From positions 1 to 64,000 of the forward strand of contig CAZCQP010000001.1 of assembly GCA_964500895.1 (NCBI GenBank): 64,000 bases of DNA, written 5' to 3'. Positions 1 through 7,554 of this stretch are shown one piece after another. Both the position numbers and the translations under genes were made by a program. How positions within the stretch are numbered: the stretch's first letter is position 1; the number at the start of each line of letters is the position of its first letter. The DNA is from CAZCQP01 sp964500895. GTDB taxonomy: Bacteria; Bacillota; Clostridia; Lachnospirales; JAISER01. The notes beneath the pieces are model-generated. The model saw only the letters and a list, made by a program, of their open reading frames with translations, was not told the DNA's origin and searched no databases.

Positions 1-7
1 AAAGTTT

Positions 8-36
8 GATGAAATTGTTTGGCCAACAATTTCATC
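8..36. repeat. perfect 12-bp inverted repeat at window edge
   Basis: GATGAAATTGTT and its exact reverse complement are separated by five bases (TGGCC). It lies just upstream of the glycosylase ribosome binding site. It could be a terminator of a gene outside the window or a leader hairpin; there is no clear T-run on either side. Confidence 0.5.
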
Positions 37-61
37 GAACCCACGTTTAAGGAGACACAAA

Positions 62-961
62 ATGCAGATAGAGCAACACAACAACAGCGTTATACTTACT
101 TTCACAAACAGCCCCGGCCGTGACTCTAGCACTGGCATTAACATTGGTGAAACCCTTGAAAGCGGCCAGTGTTTCCGCTTTCAAGCATTAGGCGAAGGTT
201 GCTACAAGCTACAGGCCTTCGGCCGCAACCTCACCATTAGACAAGCCTGGGAACACATCACCTTTGAACCATGCACGGTTGAAGAATTTAAAACATTGTG
301 GCAGCCCTATTTCGACCTGGAGCGTGACTATGCCCATGTCATGGCCCAACTAAGTGCCAACGACCCTGTCATGGCCAAGGCGGCCGCTTATGCCGGGGGC
401 GTACATATATTAAGGCAGGAACCCTGGGAATGCCTTATTTCTTTCATTATTTCGCAAAACAACCACATTAAACGCATTAAAGGCATTATAGACAAGCTGT
501 GCCGGGCTTATGGCACGCCCACGCAAGATGGGTTTGATTTCCCAACGCCACAGCAGCTTATAGATGCCGGATTGGACGGGCTATTAAGCTGTGGAACAGG
601 CTTCCGGGCAAAATATATGCTGGATGCTGCCCAAAAAGTACAGTCTGGGGCATTGTCCTTGGAAGGCTTAAAGCAAATGCCCACTGCTTTGGCAAAAGAA
701 AAGCTTATGGAAGTTTATGGCATTGGCAACAAGGTGGCGGATTGTGTGTTGTTATTCTCTTGCGGGCACATGGATGTTTTTCCCATTGACGTATGGGTGA
801 GGCGGATTATGCTGCAAGCGTACTTTCATGACCAAACGGTGACAGACACACACATTAAAGCTTTTGCACAAAAGCAATTCGGCCAACACGCCGGTATTGC
901 ACAGCAATTGTTGTTTCATTACGCCAGAACCTGTAAAGACGAGGAGCGTAACATATGTTAG
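62..961 (+). CDS. ogg: 8-oxoguanine DNA glycosylase/AP lyase, HhH-GPD family
   Basis: Base-excision repair enzyme expected to remove oxidised purines and cut the abasic strand. 299 residues, the usual length for the Ogg1-like bacterial group. The N-terminal OGG_N-type beta domain (about 1-115) is followed by the helical HhH-GPD domain (about 120-295). The hairpin GIGNKVADC (about residue 221) contains the catalytic Lys, and FPIDVWV carries the catalytic Asp about 20 residues later. There is no C-terminal Fe-S cysteine cluster, which argues against Nth or MutY. The start follows AAGGAG closely. The 3' end overlaps the next gene by 7 bases (ATG inside ...TATGTTAG), so the two are probably translationally coupled. 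Exact substrate specificity is inferred from family resemblance. Confidence 0.85.
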   Translation: MQIEQHNNSVILTFTNSPGRDSSTGINIGETLESGQCFRFQALGEGCYKLQAFGRNLTIRQAWEHITFEPCTVEEFKTLWQPYFDLERDYAHVMAQLSANDPVMAKAAAYAGGVHILRQEPWECLISFIISQNNHIKRIKGIIDKLCRAYGTPTQDGFDFPTPQQLIDAGLDGLLSCGTGFRAKYMLDAAQKVQSGALSLEGLKQMPTALAKEKLMEVYGIGNKVADCVLLFSCGHMDVFPIDVWVRRIMLQAYFHDQTVTDTHIKAFAQKQFGQHAGIAQQLLFHYARTCKDEERNIC

Positions 962-1659
962 GGACAATCGTAAATGCAGCAGCCGTTATCGTCGGCGGAT
1001 TAGTAGGCCTTATTGTGCGCAACAACTTGCCGGACCGGTATAAAGAAGTGGTCACCCAGGTGATTGGCATGAGTGTGTTGTTCATTGGTCTTACCTCTAG
1101 TTTAAGCAAACTGATTTTGCCGGACATGAACCCCATTCTATTTATCATCAGCCTCATTATCGGCACCATCATCGGTGAAAAGCTTGGTATAGAGGACAAG
1201 CTGGAGAGCCTGGGAGACACCTTACAAAAGAAAATGGGCAGCGCCGGAGACAGCTTTTCAAATGCCTTTGTTTCGGCCAGTTTGTTGTTTTGTGTGGGAA
1301 CCATGGCCATTCTGGGCTCCCTGGAAAGTGGCATTCACGGCCGACACGATATTTTATACGCTAAGTCCGTGCTGGACGGCGTTACCAGCATTATTTTTGC
1401 TTCTTCCATGGGTTTTGGGGTTATGTTTTCTGCCGTCAGTGTGTTTGTATACCAAGGCAGCATCACCATGCTGGCTAGGGTCATCGCCCCCTACCTCACC
1501 ACCGCCATGACCGACCAAATGTCTATTGTGGGCGGTGTAATGATTACAGGGCTGGCTTTCAGAACACTGGGCATTAAACATATGAAGGTGGGTAATATGT
1601 TGCCTGCCATGGTCGTCCCTGTTGTGTATTATTTAGTGCAGGGGCTCTTTGCAAAATAA
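955..1659 (+). CDS. DUF554 family membrane protein
   Basis: Predicted integral membrane protein of 234 residues with about seven hydrophobic segments, matching DUF554 (YdfK/YqgA-like) in length and features: it starts LGTIVNAAAVIVGG, has the Gly-rich GTIIGEKLGIE after the second or third helix, and the motif CVGTMAILGSLESG in the middle. Family function is unknown; a transporter role is only a guess. It overlaps the glycosylase gene by 7 bases and has GAGGAG upstream of its ATG. It ends at a strong hairpin shared with the convergent gene on the other strand. Confidence 0.85.
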   Translation: MLGTIVNAAAVIVGGLVGLIVRNNLPDRYKEVVTQVIGMSVLFIGLTSSLSKLILPDMNPILFIISLIIGTIIGEKLGIEDKLESLGDTLQKKMGSAGDSFSNAFVSASLLFCVGTMAILGSLESGIHGRHDILYAKSVLDGVTSIIFASSMGFGVMFSAVSVFVYQGSITMLARVIAPYLTTAMTDQMSIVGGVMITGLAFRTLGIKHMKVGNMLPAMVVPVVYYLVQGLFAK

Positions 1660-1680
1660 GTACATATTACCTTTCAATTA

Positions 1681-1728
1681 AAAAGCCATAAGCAACAAAG
1701 GGTAAAACCTTGGTTGCTTATGGCTTTT
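1681..1728. terminator. bidirectional rho-independent terminator
   Basis: A 16-bp perfect stem (AAAAGCCATAAGCAAC with its complement) closes a 16-base loop, with A-rich left and T-rich right flanks. It lies between two convergent genes and can serve both. Confidence 0.85.
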
Positions 1729-1743
1729 ATTTATTGTTGCATT

Positions 1744-2973
1744 TTAATCCACATAGGAACGTCGAGAGACATCAATGTAGTCCTTAATGTCTTCAAAAAC
1801 ACTTTCCGAAATAAGCTTTTCTTCATACAGTTCGTCAATGTCTTCAAAACGGTGCTTTTTACGGTAGGCAAAAATTTCATCCACATGGGAATTTTTAATG
1901 CCCTTCAAGGTTAAAAGCTCTTGCCGGGATGCGGTGTTAATGTTGGTGACCACCACCATGCGGCTTGAGTTTTGATTGTAAATAGAGGATGTCATACCAG
2001 ACACATCTTTAATGTCCGATACTCTGTTGAAATAACCCTCGTCTTCCCGATACTCAACTATTCTGCGGGCCAGTGAGCTGCTTACCCCTCTTAAATAGTC
2101 TTGCAGCTGGGTGGCTGTGGCAGTGTTAATGTTGATGTCGTAGCCCCCATAATCTGAATAATCGTCATAATAGCCCGATGAATAGCCAGGGTAATAACCG
2201 GGGTAGTATGCGCCTGGGTAATAACCTGGGTAGTCGTAGCTGTAGGAGGGATACACGCCGTCACTGGGGTAGTAGTTATTGCTGGGGTAGCCATAATCGT
2301 CATACCAATAGCCGTAGTTGTAGAAATATGCCGGGTCGTTGTAATAAACCAGGCCAGTATAACCCTGCTCAATGTCGAACCATTCATCCGATTCATAGTA
2401 GTTGCCATTGCGGTACTCATAGAAACGGTTGTTCATGTAATAATAGGTTTTGCCGTTGCGCCGGAAAGGCATGTCTGAAGGCGGCCATTGTCCGCTATAG
2501 TTGCCGTTACCGTTGTTGTAACCATAGCTGCTGTTGCCCGAGGACGATAAGTTTCCCCCCGATGCATTGGCAAACAATGCAGCGTTGGCATGGTTTTCAT
2601 TCTTTGACGCATAACCTTTATCAATCATTTCCCGGTTGATGACGGTTTCTTCACTCATCACCACCATCAGGTTCAGCCGGTCTACCGGGGAAATCACATA
2701 ACGGTCGAAGGTTAAAGACACCAGCTTACCCATGATTTTATCTGTTAAGTAGGTGACAGCTTTGGGGTTGTTTCCGGCCGAAACCCCAACCAGGCGCACC
2801 AGCGCCGTATCTTCTGTGCCATAAGGTTTCACTTTAATGGTGGCACCGTCTACAACCTGTACAACCGTGGCAAAACAAGGCCCTGTTAAAACCACGTTGT
2901 CTTCCGCAGCCACTGTGACCACCATGGAAAGCACCATCAGCAACGCTAAAAACAAGGATAGACTTTTTTTCAT
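1744..2973 (-). CDS. secreted SNase-like / Tyr-rich / tandem HhH (ComEA-like) protein
   Basis: 409 residues when started at MKKSLSLF, the ATG 7 bases after AAGGAGG; a start 24 bases upstream lies before this site. A signal peptide ends near AEDN. Residues about 25-125 resemble a staphylococcal-nuclease fold (VVDGATIKVK...VRLVGVSAG), but the metal and catalytic acids of active SNases (DGDT and DxPE) are replaced by DGAT and SAGN, so it is probably inactive. Residues about 140-285 are low-complexity and very rich in Tyr, Gly, Asn and Pro, including repeated GYYPG units. The C-terminus has two helix-hairpin-helix modules (DININTATATQL and NINTASRQELLTLKG), as in ComEA and T2SS GspK. It is the last gene of the glycosyltransferase-glyS operon. 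Binding of extracellular DNA is plausible but unproven. Confidence 0.7.
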   Translation of the reverse strand: MKKSLSLFLALLMVLSMVVTVAAEDNVVLTGPCFATVVQVVDGATIKVKPYGTEDTALVRLVGVSAGNNPKAVTYLTDKIMGKLVSLTFDRYVISPVDRLNLMVVMSEETVINREMIDKGYASKNENHANAALFANASGGNLSSSGNSSYGYNNGNGNYSGQWPPSDMPFRRNGKTYYYMNNRFYEYRNGNYYESDEWFDIEQGYTGLVYYNDPAYFYNYGYWYDDYGYPSNNYYPSDGVYPSYSYDYPGYYPGAYYPGYYPGYSSGYYDDYSDYGGYDININTATATQLQDYLRGVSSSLARRIVEYREDEGYFNRVSDIKDVSGMTSSIYNQNSSRMVVVTNINTASRQELLTLKGIKNSHVDEIFAYRKKHRFEDIDELYEEKLISESVFEDIKDYIDVSRRSYVD

Positions 2974-3001
2974 CTTTAAACCTCCTTCGTTATACATCCA
3001 A

Positions 3002-3295
3002 TTAGGGCTTCAATGTAATCTTAGGGTTGGTTTTGGACGGGCGGTACAACACAATTTTTTTGCCAATCACCTGCACCACTTCTGAACGGGTGCGGCCATG
3101 TACTTGTTCCGCCACTTCCTCCGCTTCCAATTCGCAGTTGTTCAGCACGGAAATTTTAATAAGTTCCCGTTTCTCTAAAGCTTCGTCCACACTGGCCGTC
3201 ACTTCCGGGGTTAGCCCCCCTTTGCCCACCTGCACAATGGCCTCCAATTTGTTGGAAAGCCCTCTTAAATAAGAACGTTGTTTACTGCTTAACAT
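3002..3295 (-). CDS. yhbY: ribosome assembly RNA-binding protein YhbY (CRM domain)
   Basis: 97-residue CRM-domain protein beginning MLSSKQRSYLRGLSN, as in YhbY/YqeI. The diagnostic loop VGKGGLT and the following helix VDEALEKRELIKI are present. The family binds precursor large-subunit rRNA. The start is the ATG about 11 bases after AAGGAG; an in-frame codon 24 bases upstream coincides with that site and is less likely. It sits between pgsA and the secreted HhH gene in the same operon. Confidence 0.92.
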   Translation of the reverse strand: MLSSKQRSYLRGLSNKLEAIVQVGKGGLTPEVTASVDEALEKRELIKISVLNNCELEAEEVAEQVHGRTRSEVVQVIGKKIVLYRPSKTNPKITLKP

Positions 3296-3329
3296 AAATA
3301 TAAAAACTCCTTTTATCATTGCATACCCA

Positions 3330-3875
3330 TCAAGGGGTGTCTTTCAAAACTTGCCGGTTGGTGTATACATATTCCACAGCGGAAAGCACCGAAAACAGCA
3401 CAGACAGCCACACCAGCCCCTGCACCAGCCATTGCCACCAGGGGGTTGCAATGTTGAGCAACACCAGCACCAGCATCACCATTTGGGTGGCTGTTTTCAG
3501 CTTGCCCAGAAAACCGGCAGCAATAACAATGTTTTTTTCCACTGCCAGCAACCTAAAACCGGTGATGATAAATTCCCGGCTAATAAGCACAATGACCACC
3601 CAGCCCGCTAACCGGCCAAGTTCCACCAACGCCACCAAAGCTGCACACACCAGCAGTTTGTCTGCCAAAGGGTCTAGGAATTTGCCAAAGTTGGTAACCA
3701 GGTTTCTGCTGCGGGCAATGTAGCCGTCCAGCCAGTCTGTTAAAGAGGCCAGCACGAAAATGCCGGCGGAAACCAGCTGGCTTGCGGGCTGCCCAAAGGG
3801 GCTAGCCAAAAGCACCCACAGGAACAGGGGTATCATGAAAACACGCAGCATTGTAAGCTTATTGGCCAGATTCAT
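3330..3875 (-). CDS. pgsA: CDP-diacylglycerol--glycerol-3-phosphate 3-phosphatidyltransferase
   Basis: Makes phosphatidylglycerol phosphate, the committed step to phosphatidylglycerol and cardiolipin. 181 residues with several membrane helices. The full CDP-alcohol phosphotransferase signature D-x2-DG-x2-AR-x8-G-x3-D-x3-D is visible at LTDWLDGYIARS...GKFLDPLAD. Its first 17 bases overlap the end of rimO, so translation is probably coupled. The rimO-pgsA order is common in Firmicutes. Confidence 0.93.
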   Translation of the reverse strand: MNLANKLTMLRVFMIPLFLWVLLASPFGQPASQLVSAGIFVLASLTDWLDGYIARSRNLVTNFGKFLDPLADKLLVCAALVALVELGRLAGWVVIVLISREFIITGFRLLAVEKNIVIAAGFLGKLKTATQMVMLVLVLLNIATPWWQWLVQGLVWLSVLFSVLSAVEYVYTNRQVLKDTP

Positions 3876-5244
3876 CTGCCAGCGCTCCCATCAAGTCGTA
3901 ATCTCCGGCGTGGGTGATGTCCACCTGCACCATATCTCCAGATACAAGTTCTAGAGCGCTTTCAAAAAACACAAGGCCGTCCACATCCGGGCAGTCCCGG
4001 TAACTGCGGCCGCACATCACGTTGTCTTCCGGTATTCTACCGTCTACCATCACGGTTAGGCGGCGGCCCACTTGCATTTCCCCTTTTTCCCGGGAAATAT
4101 CTTTCTGTAACCGCATGACTTTATCCAAACGTGCTTTTTTCACTTTTTGAAGCACTTGCTCCTTCATCTTAGCGGCAGGGGTGCCTTCCTCTTGAGAATA
4201 TGCAAAGGCCCCAAGCTTGTCAAACTTAACTTTTTGAATAAAGTCTACAAGGCTTTCAAATTCCTCGTCTGTTTCCCCAGGAAAGCCCACCAATACCGTG
4301 GTGCGCAAGGCAATGTCTGGCATGGCGACCCGCAGCCTTTGAATAAGTGCTTCCAGCTGTTCCCGGCTGAATTGCCGGCCCATCCGCTTTAACACCTGGT
4401 CATGGGCGTGTTGGATGGGCATGTCAATATAGTGGCACACTTTGGGGTTGTTGGCCATTTCCGTAATGGTGGCCTCCGTCAGGTGCTCTGGGTAGGCATA
4501 TAAAAGGCGCATCCATTCAATGCCTTCAACAGCAGATAAAGCAGACAAAAGCTGGTGCAACCGGCTTTCCCCGTATAAATCAGTACCGTAAGCAGCGGTG
4601 TCTTGGGCAACCAAGATTAACTCTTTTACCCCTTGGCCAGCCAGCCCTTCCGCTTCCTTCACAATGCTTTCAATGGGCCTGCTGCGGTACTTGCCCCGAA
4701 TGGAAGGGATGGTGCAGTAGGTGCAATGGTTGTCGCAGCCTTCCGCAATTTTAAGGTGGGCATAATAGCCCGGGGTGCTTAAACGGCGTTTGGTATAGTA
4801 TTCTTCCGAAAGCACATGGTTTTTATCCGTCACCTGTTCCACAAAAGCGCCGCCTAAAGATTCCGCCACAGTGCGCACCAGGCTGGGCAAGTCTCCCACG
4901 CCCACAATGGCGTCAATTTCCGGCAATTCCTTTTTCAGCTGGTCTTTGTAACGTTGGGCCAGGCAGCCGGTAACCACCAGCGCCTGACATGCCCCCGTTT
5001 TTTTGTGTTCAGATAATTCCAAAATGGTTTCAATGCTTTCGGAACTGGCATCTGCAATGAAGCCACAAGTGTTCACCACAATGACGTGGGCTTCCTCTGG
5101 CTGTTCTGTTAATGCATAACCGGCTTCCCCCAGCACACCCAGCATCATTTCGCTGTCTACCAAGTTTTTGTCGCAGCCCAAAGACACCAGGTGAAAGTTA
5201 ATGGGGCTTGAACTGTTGTTTTGCTTTTCTTGTGTGTAATCCAT
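3859..5244 (-). CDS. rimO: ribosomal protein S12 methylthiotransferase RimO
   Basis: Radical-SAM enzyme that adds a methylthio group to Asp of ribosomal protein S12. 461 residues. The N-terminal UPF0004 domain has three Fe-S cysteines (VSLGCDKNL, VNTCGF, VTGCLAQ). The radical-SAM domain carries CDNHCTYC (C-x3-C-x2-C). A C-terminal TRAM domain covers about the last 65 residues. The SLGCDKN start distinguishes RimO from MiaB and MtaB. Only one base separates its ATG from the glyS stop codon, and the ribosome binding site lies within the end of glyS. Confidence 0.93.
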   Translation of the reverse strand: MDYTQEKQNNSSSPINFHLVSLGCDKNLVDSEMMLGVLGEAGYALTEQPEEAHVIVVNTCGFIADASSESIETILELSEHKKTGACQALVVTGCLAQRYKDQLKKELPEIDAIVGVGDLPSLVRTVAESLGGAFVEQVTDKNHVLSEEYYTKRRLSTPGYYAHLKIAEGCDNHCTYCTIPSIRGKYRSRPIESIVKEAEGLAGQGVKELILVAQDTAAYGTDLYGESRLHQLLSALSAVEGIEWMRLLYAYPEHLTEATITEMANNPKVCHYIDMPIQHAHDQVLKRMGRQFSREQLEALIQRLRVAMPDIALRTTVLVGFPGETDEEFESLVDFIQKVKFDKLGAFAYSQEEGTPAAKMKEQVLQKVKKARLDKVMRLQKDISREKGEMQVGRRLTVMVDGRIPEDNVMCGRSYRDCPDVDGLVFFESALELVSGDMVQVDITHAGDYDLMGALADESGQ

Positions 5245-5245
5245 T

Positions 5246-6628
5246 TTAATACTCCATTTTTTCCTTTAAATAAGCCAACAAGTTGGCAATGGGCACCCGT
5301 TCTTGTTCCATGGTGTCCCGGTCTCTGATGGTGACGGCTTTGTCTTCTAAAGAGTCAAAGTCGAAGGTGATGCAGAAAGGTGTGCCCACTTCGTCTTGGC
5401 GACGGTATCTTTTGCCAATGGAACCGGCATCGTCATAGTCGCAGGCAAAATGCTTGCACAACTCTGTGTACACAGGCTGGGCAGCGTCTGCCAGTTTTTT
5501 GGATAATGGCAGCACAGCCGCTTTCACAGGTGCCAGTGCCGGATGGAAGCGCATTACGGTACGCATATCTCCCGGTGCCACTTCTTCCTCGTCATAAGCT
5601 TCGCATAAGAAGGCCAAGGTCACCCGGTCTGCCCCTAAAGAAGGCTCGATGCAGAAAGGCACAAACTTTTCGTTGGTGTTGGGGTCGAAGTAGGACATAT
5701 CTTCTCCAGAGTGGTTCTGGTGCTGCATTAAGTCGAAGTCTGTACGGTCTGCAATGCCCCACAGTTCCCCAAAACCAAAGGGGAATCTGTATTCAATGTC
5801 TGTGGTGGCTTTGGAATAGTGGGAAAGTTCCTCGGCGTTATGGTCACGCACCCGCATGTTTTCTTCTTTCATGTTTAAGCCGTGCAGCCAGTTGATGCAG
5901 TATTGTTTCCAGTATTCAAACCATTCCAGGTCTGTGTCTGGGGCGCAGAAAAACTCCAGCTCCATTTGCTCAAACTCACGGGTACGGAACACAAAGTTAC
6001 CGGGGGTAATTTCGTTTCTAAAAGACTTGCCAATTTGCCCGATGCCAAAAGGAATCTTTTTGCGGCTGGTGCGCTGCACGTTTTTAAAGTTTACAAAGAT
6101 GCCCTGTGCCGTTTCCGGGCGCAGGTACACCACGTTTTTGCTGTCTTCCGTAACACCTGCATGGGTTTTGAACATCAGGTTAAACTGGCGGATGTCTGTA
6201 AAGTCATGCTTGCCGCAGCTGGGGCAAACAATGGTTTTTTCGTCAATGTACTGGCGCATTTTGTCGTTGGACCAGCCGTCGGGGGCATCGTCAATGGCAT
6301 TTTCCTTCATGTAATCCTCAATCAGCTTATCCGCACGGAAACGTTCCTTGCAAGACTTACAGTCCATCAGCGGGTCTGCAAAGCCGCCCACGTGGCCGGA
6401 AGCCACCCACACTTGGGGGTTCATTAAAATGGCGCAGTCTACCCCAACGTTATAGGGGCTTTCCTGAATGAATTTTTTCCACCAAGCCGCTTTCACGTTG
6501 TTTTTAAGGGAAACCCCCAGTGGGCCGTAGTCCCAAGAGTTGGCTAAGCCACCGTAAATTTCAGAGCCGGGGTAAATAAAGCCCCTGCTTTTACACAACG
6601 CTACAATTTTTTCCATTGTTTTTTCCAT
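5246..6628 (-). CDS. glyS: glycine--tRNA ligase, dimeric class II type
   Basis: Charges tRNA-Gly with glycine. 460 residues, the single-chain alpha2 type related to archaeal/eukaryotic GlyRS rather than the alpha2beta2 form. Motifs: [21 protein letters not shown] at the N-terminus, two CxxC pairs of the zinc-binding insert ([17 protein letters not shown]), motif 2 region [21 protein letters not shown], motif 3 [13 protein letters not shown] and a C-terminal anticodon-binding domain. AAGGAG lies 11 bases before the ATG. No T-box leader is present; the gene is inside an operon. Confidence 0.95.
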   Translation of the reverse strand: MEKTMEKIVALCKSRGFIYPGSEIYGGLANSWDYGPLGVSLKNNVKAAWWKKFIQESPYNVGVDCAILMNPQVWVASGHVGGFADPLMDCKSCKERFRADKLIEDYMKENAIDDAPDGWSNDKMRQYIDEKTIVCPSCGKHDFTDIRQFNLMFKTHAGVTEDSKNVVYLRPETAQGIFVNFKNVQRTSRKKIPFGIGQIGKSFRNEITPGNFVFRTREFEQMELEFFCAPDTDLEWFEYWKQYCINWLHGLNMKEENMRVRDHNAEELSHYSKATTDIEYRFPFGFGELWGIADRTDFDLMQHQNHSGEDMSYFDPNTNEKFVPFCIEPSLGADRVTLAFLCEAYDEEEVAPGDMRTVMRFHPALAPVKAAVLPLSKKLADAAQPVYTELCKHFACDYDDAGSIGKRYRRQDEVGTPFCITFDFDSLEDKAVTIRDRDTMEQERVPIANLLAYLKEKMEY

Positions 6629-6634
6629 ATTGCT

Positions 6635-7522
6635 TTAAACTCCTTCTTTATTCAATTTATTTTTAAAGAGATTCGCACCCAGTTCGGATAACAGCACCCC
6701 GCATAAAATGATGCCGCAGCCTACAAACATGCGCAGGCTTAACCGCTCCCCCAGTAAAATAAAGGCAGCCATGGTGCCAAACACCGATTCCATAGACAAA
6801 ATAACCACCGCTTTGGTTTGGTTCACATACTTTTGTGAAACCGTTTGAAGCAGGAAGGAACCGGTGGTGCTGATAACCCCCATATAAAACACGGCCAGCA
6901 GCCCTTCTGTTGGCACAGACATAGGGGTAAAGCCGGTGGTAAACACATAAAGTACAATGGAGCAGAGGGAAGCCATGGCCATTTGGGTGATGGTTAGCCG
7001 AATGGCATCGCTGCCTTTAAACAAAAAGTACCCGGTAAAATACACATGCAGGGCAAAGAACAATGCGCAAAGCAAAGACAAGGCATCCCCAATGTTAATG
7101 CTTAAATCCAGCTGCATAGACAGGGTGGCCGTGCCAATTAAAGCCATCACAGCGCCCCCGCAAGCAAAACGGTCCAGCTTATCTTTAAAAAGCATGTAAC
7201 CGATAATGGGCACCATCACCACGTTGGTGGTGGTTAAAAAAGCGGACTTTGAAACGGTGGTATACTGCAAGGCAATGGTTTGGGTTAAAAAGGCCATAAA
7301 CAGGAAAAAACCTACCCATGCGCCGCCTTTTAAATCCAACCGGTTAATTTTTTTAATGCTTTTAAAGAAGATGGCCGGCAAAAGCAGTGCCGCAATGGTG
7401 AAACGCAGCACCATAATTTCATAGGGAGTGCAAAAGTTCAAGGCAATGTTTGTAATGGAGAAACCAAACCCCCATATAAGGGTGACAATTAAAAGCCCCA
7501 ACTCGCCTCTGTATTTTTGCAT
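6635..7522 (-). CDS. DMT superfamily transporter (EamA)
   Basis: 295-residue membrane protein with about ten hydrophobic helices made of two EamA repeats. The first contains LIVTLIWGFGFSITNIAL, the second ESVFGTMAAFILLGERLS. The family exports amino acids or other metabolites; no substrate can be named here. GGAGG precedes the ATG, and the stop is only 6 bases from the glyS start, so it is in the same transcript. Confidence 0.85.
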   Translation of the reverse strand: MQKYRGELGLLIVTLIWGFGFSITNIALNFCTPYEIMVLRFTIAALLLPAIFFKSIKKINRLDLKGGAWVGFFLFMAFLTQTIALQYTTVSKSAFLTTTNVVMVPIIGYMLFKDKLDRFACGGAVMALIGTATLSMQLDLSINIGDALSLLCALFFALHVYFTGYFLFKGSDAIRLTITQMAMASLCSIVLYVFTTGFTPMSVPTEGLLAVFYMGVISTTGSFLLQTVSQKYVNQTKAVVILSMESVFGTMAAFILLGERLSLRMFVGCGIILCGVLLSELGANLFKNKLNKEGV

Positions 7523-7554
7523 GATTATATCCTCCGCCCACAGTTTTCAACAGA

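Noticed and set aside
2091..2640. Coding frames rich in Thr/Met/His or Ser/Arg/Cys across the Tyr-rich region
   Set aside because: They are shadows of the repetitive Tyr-rich segment of the real minus-strand gene.
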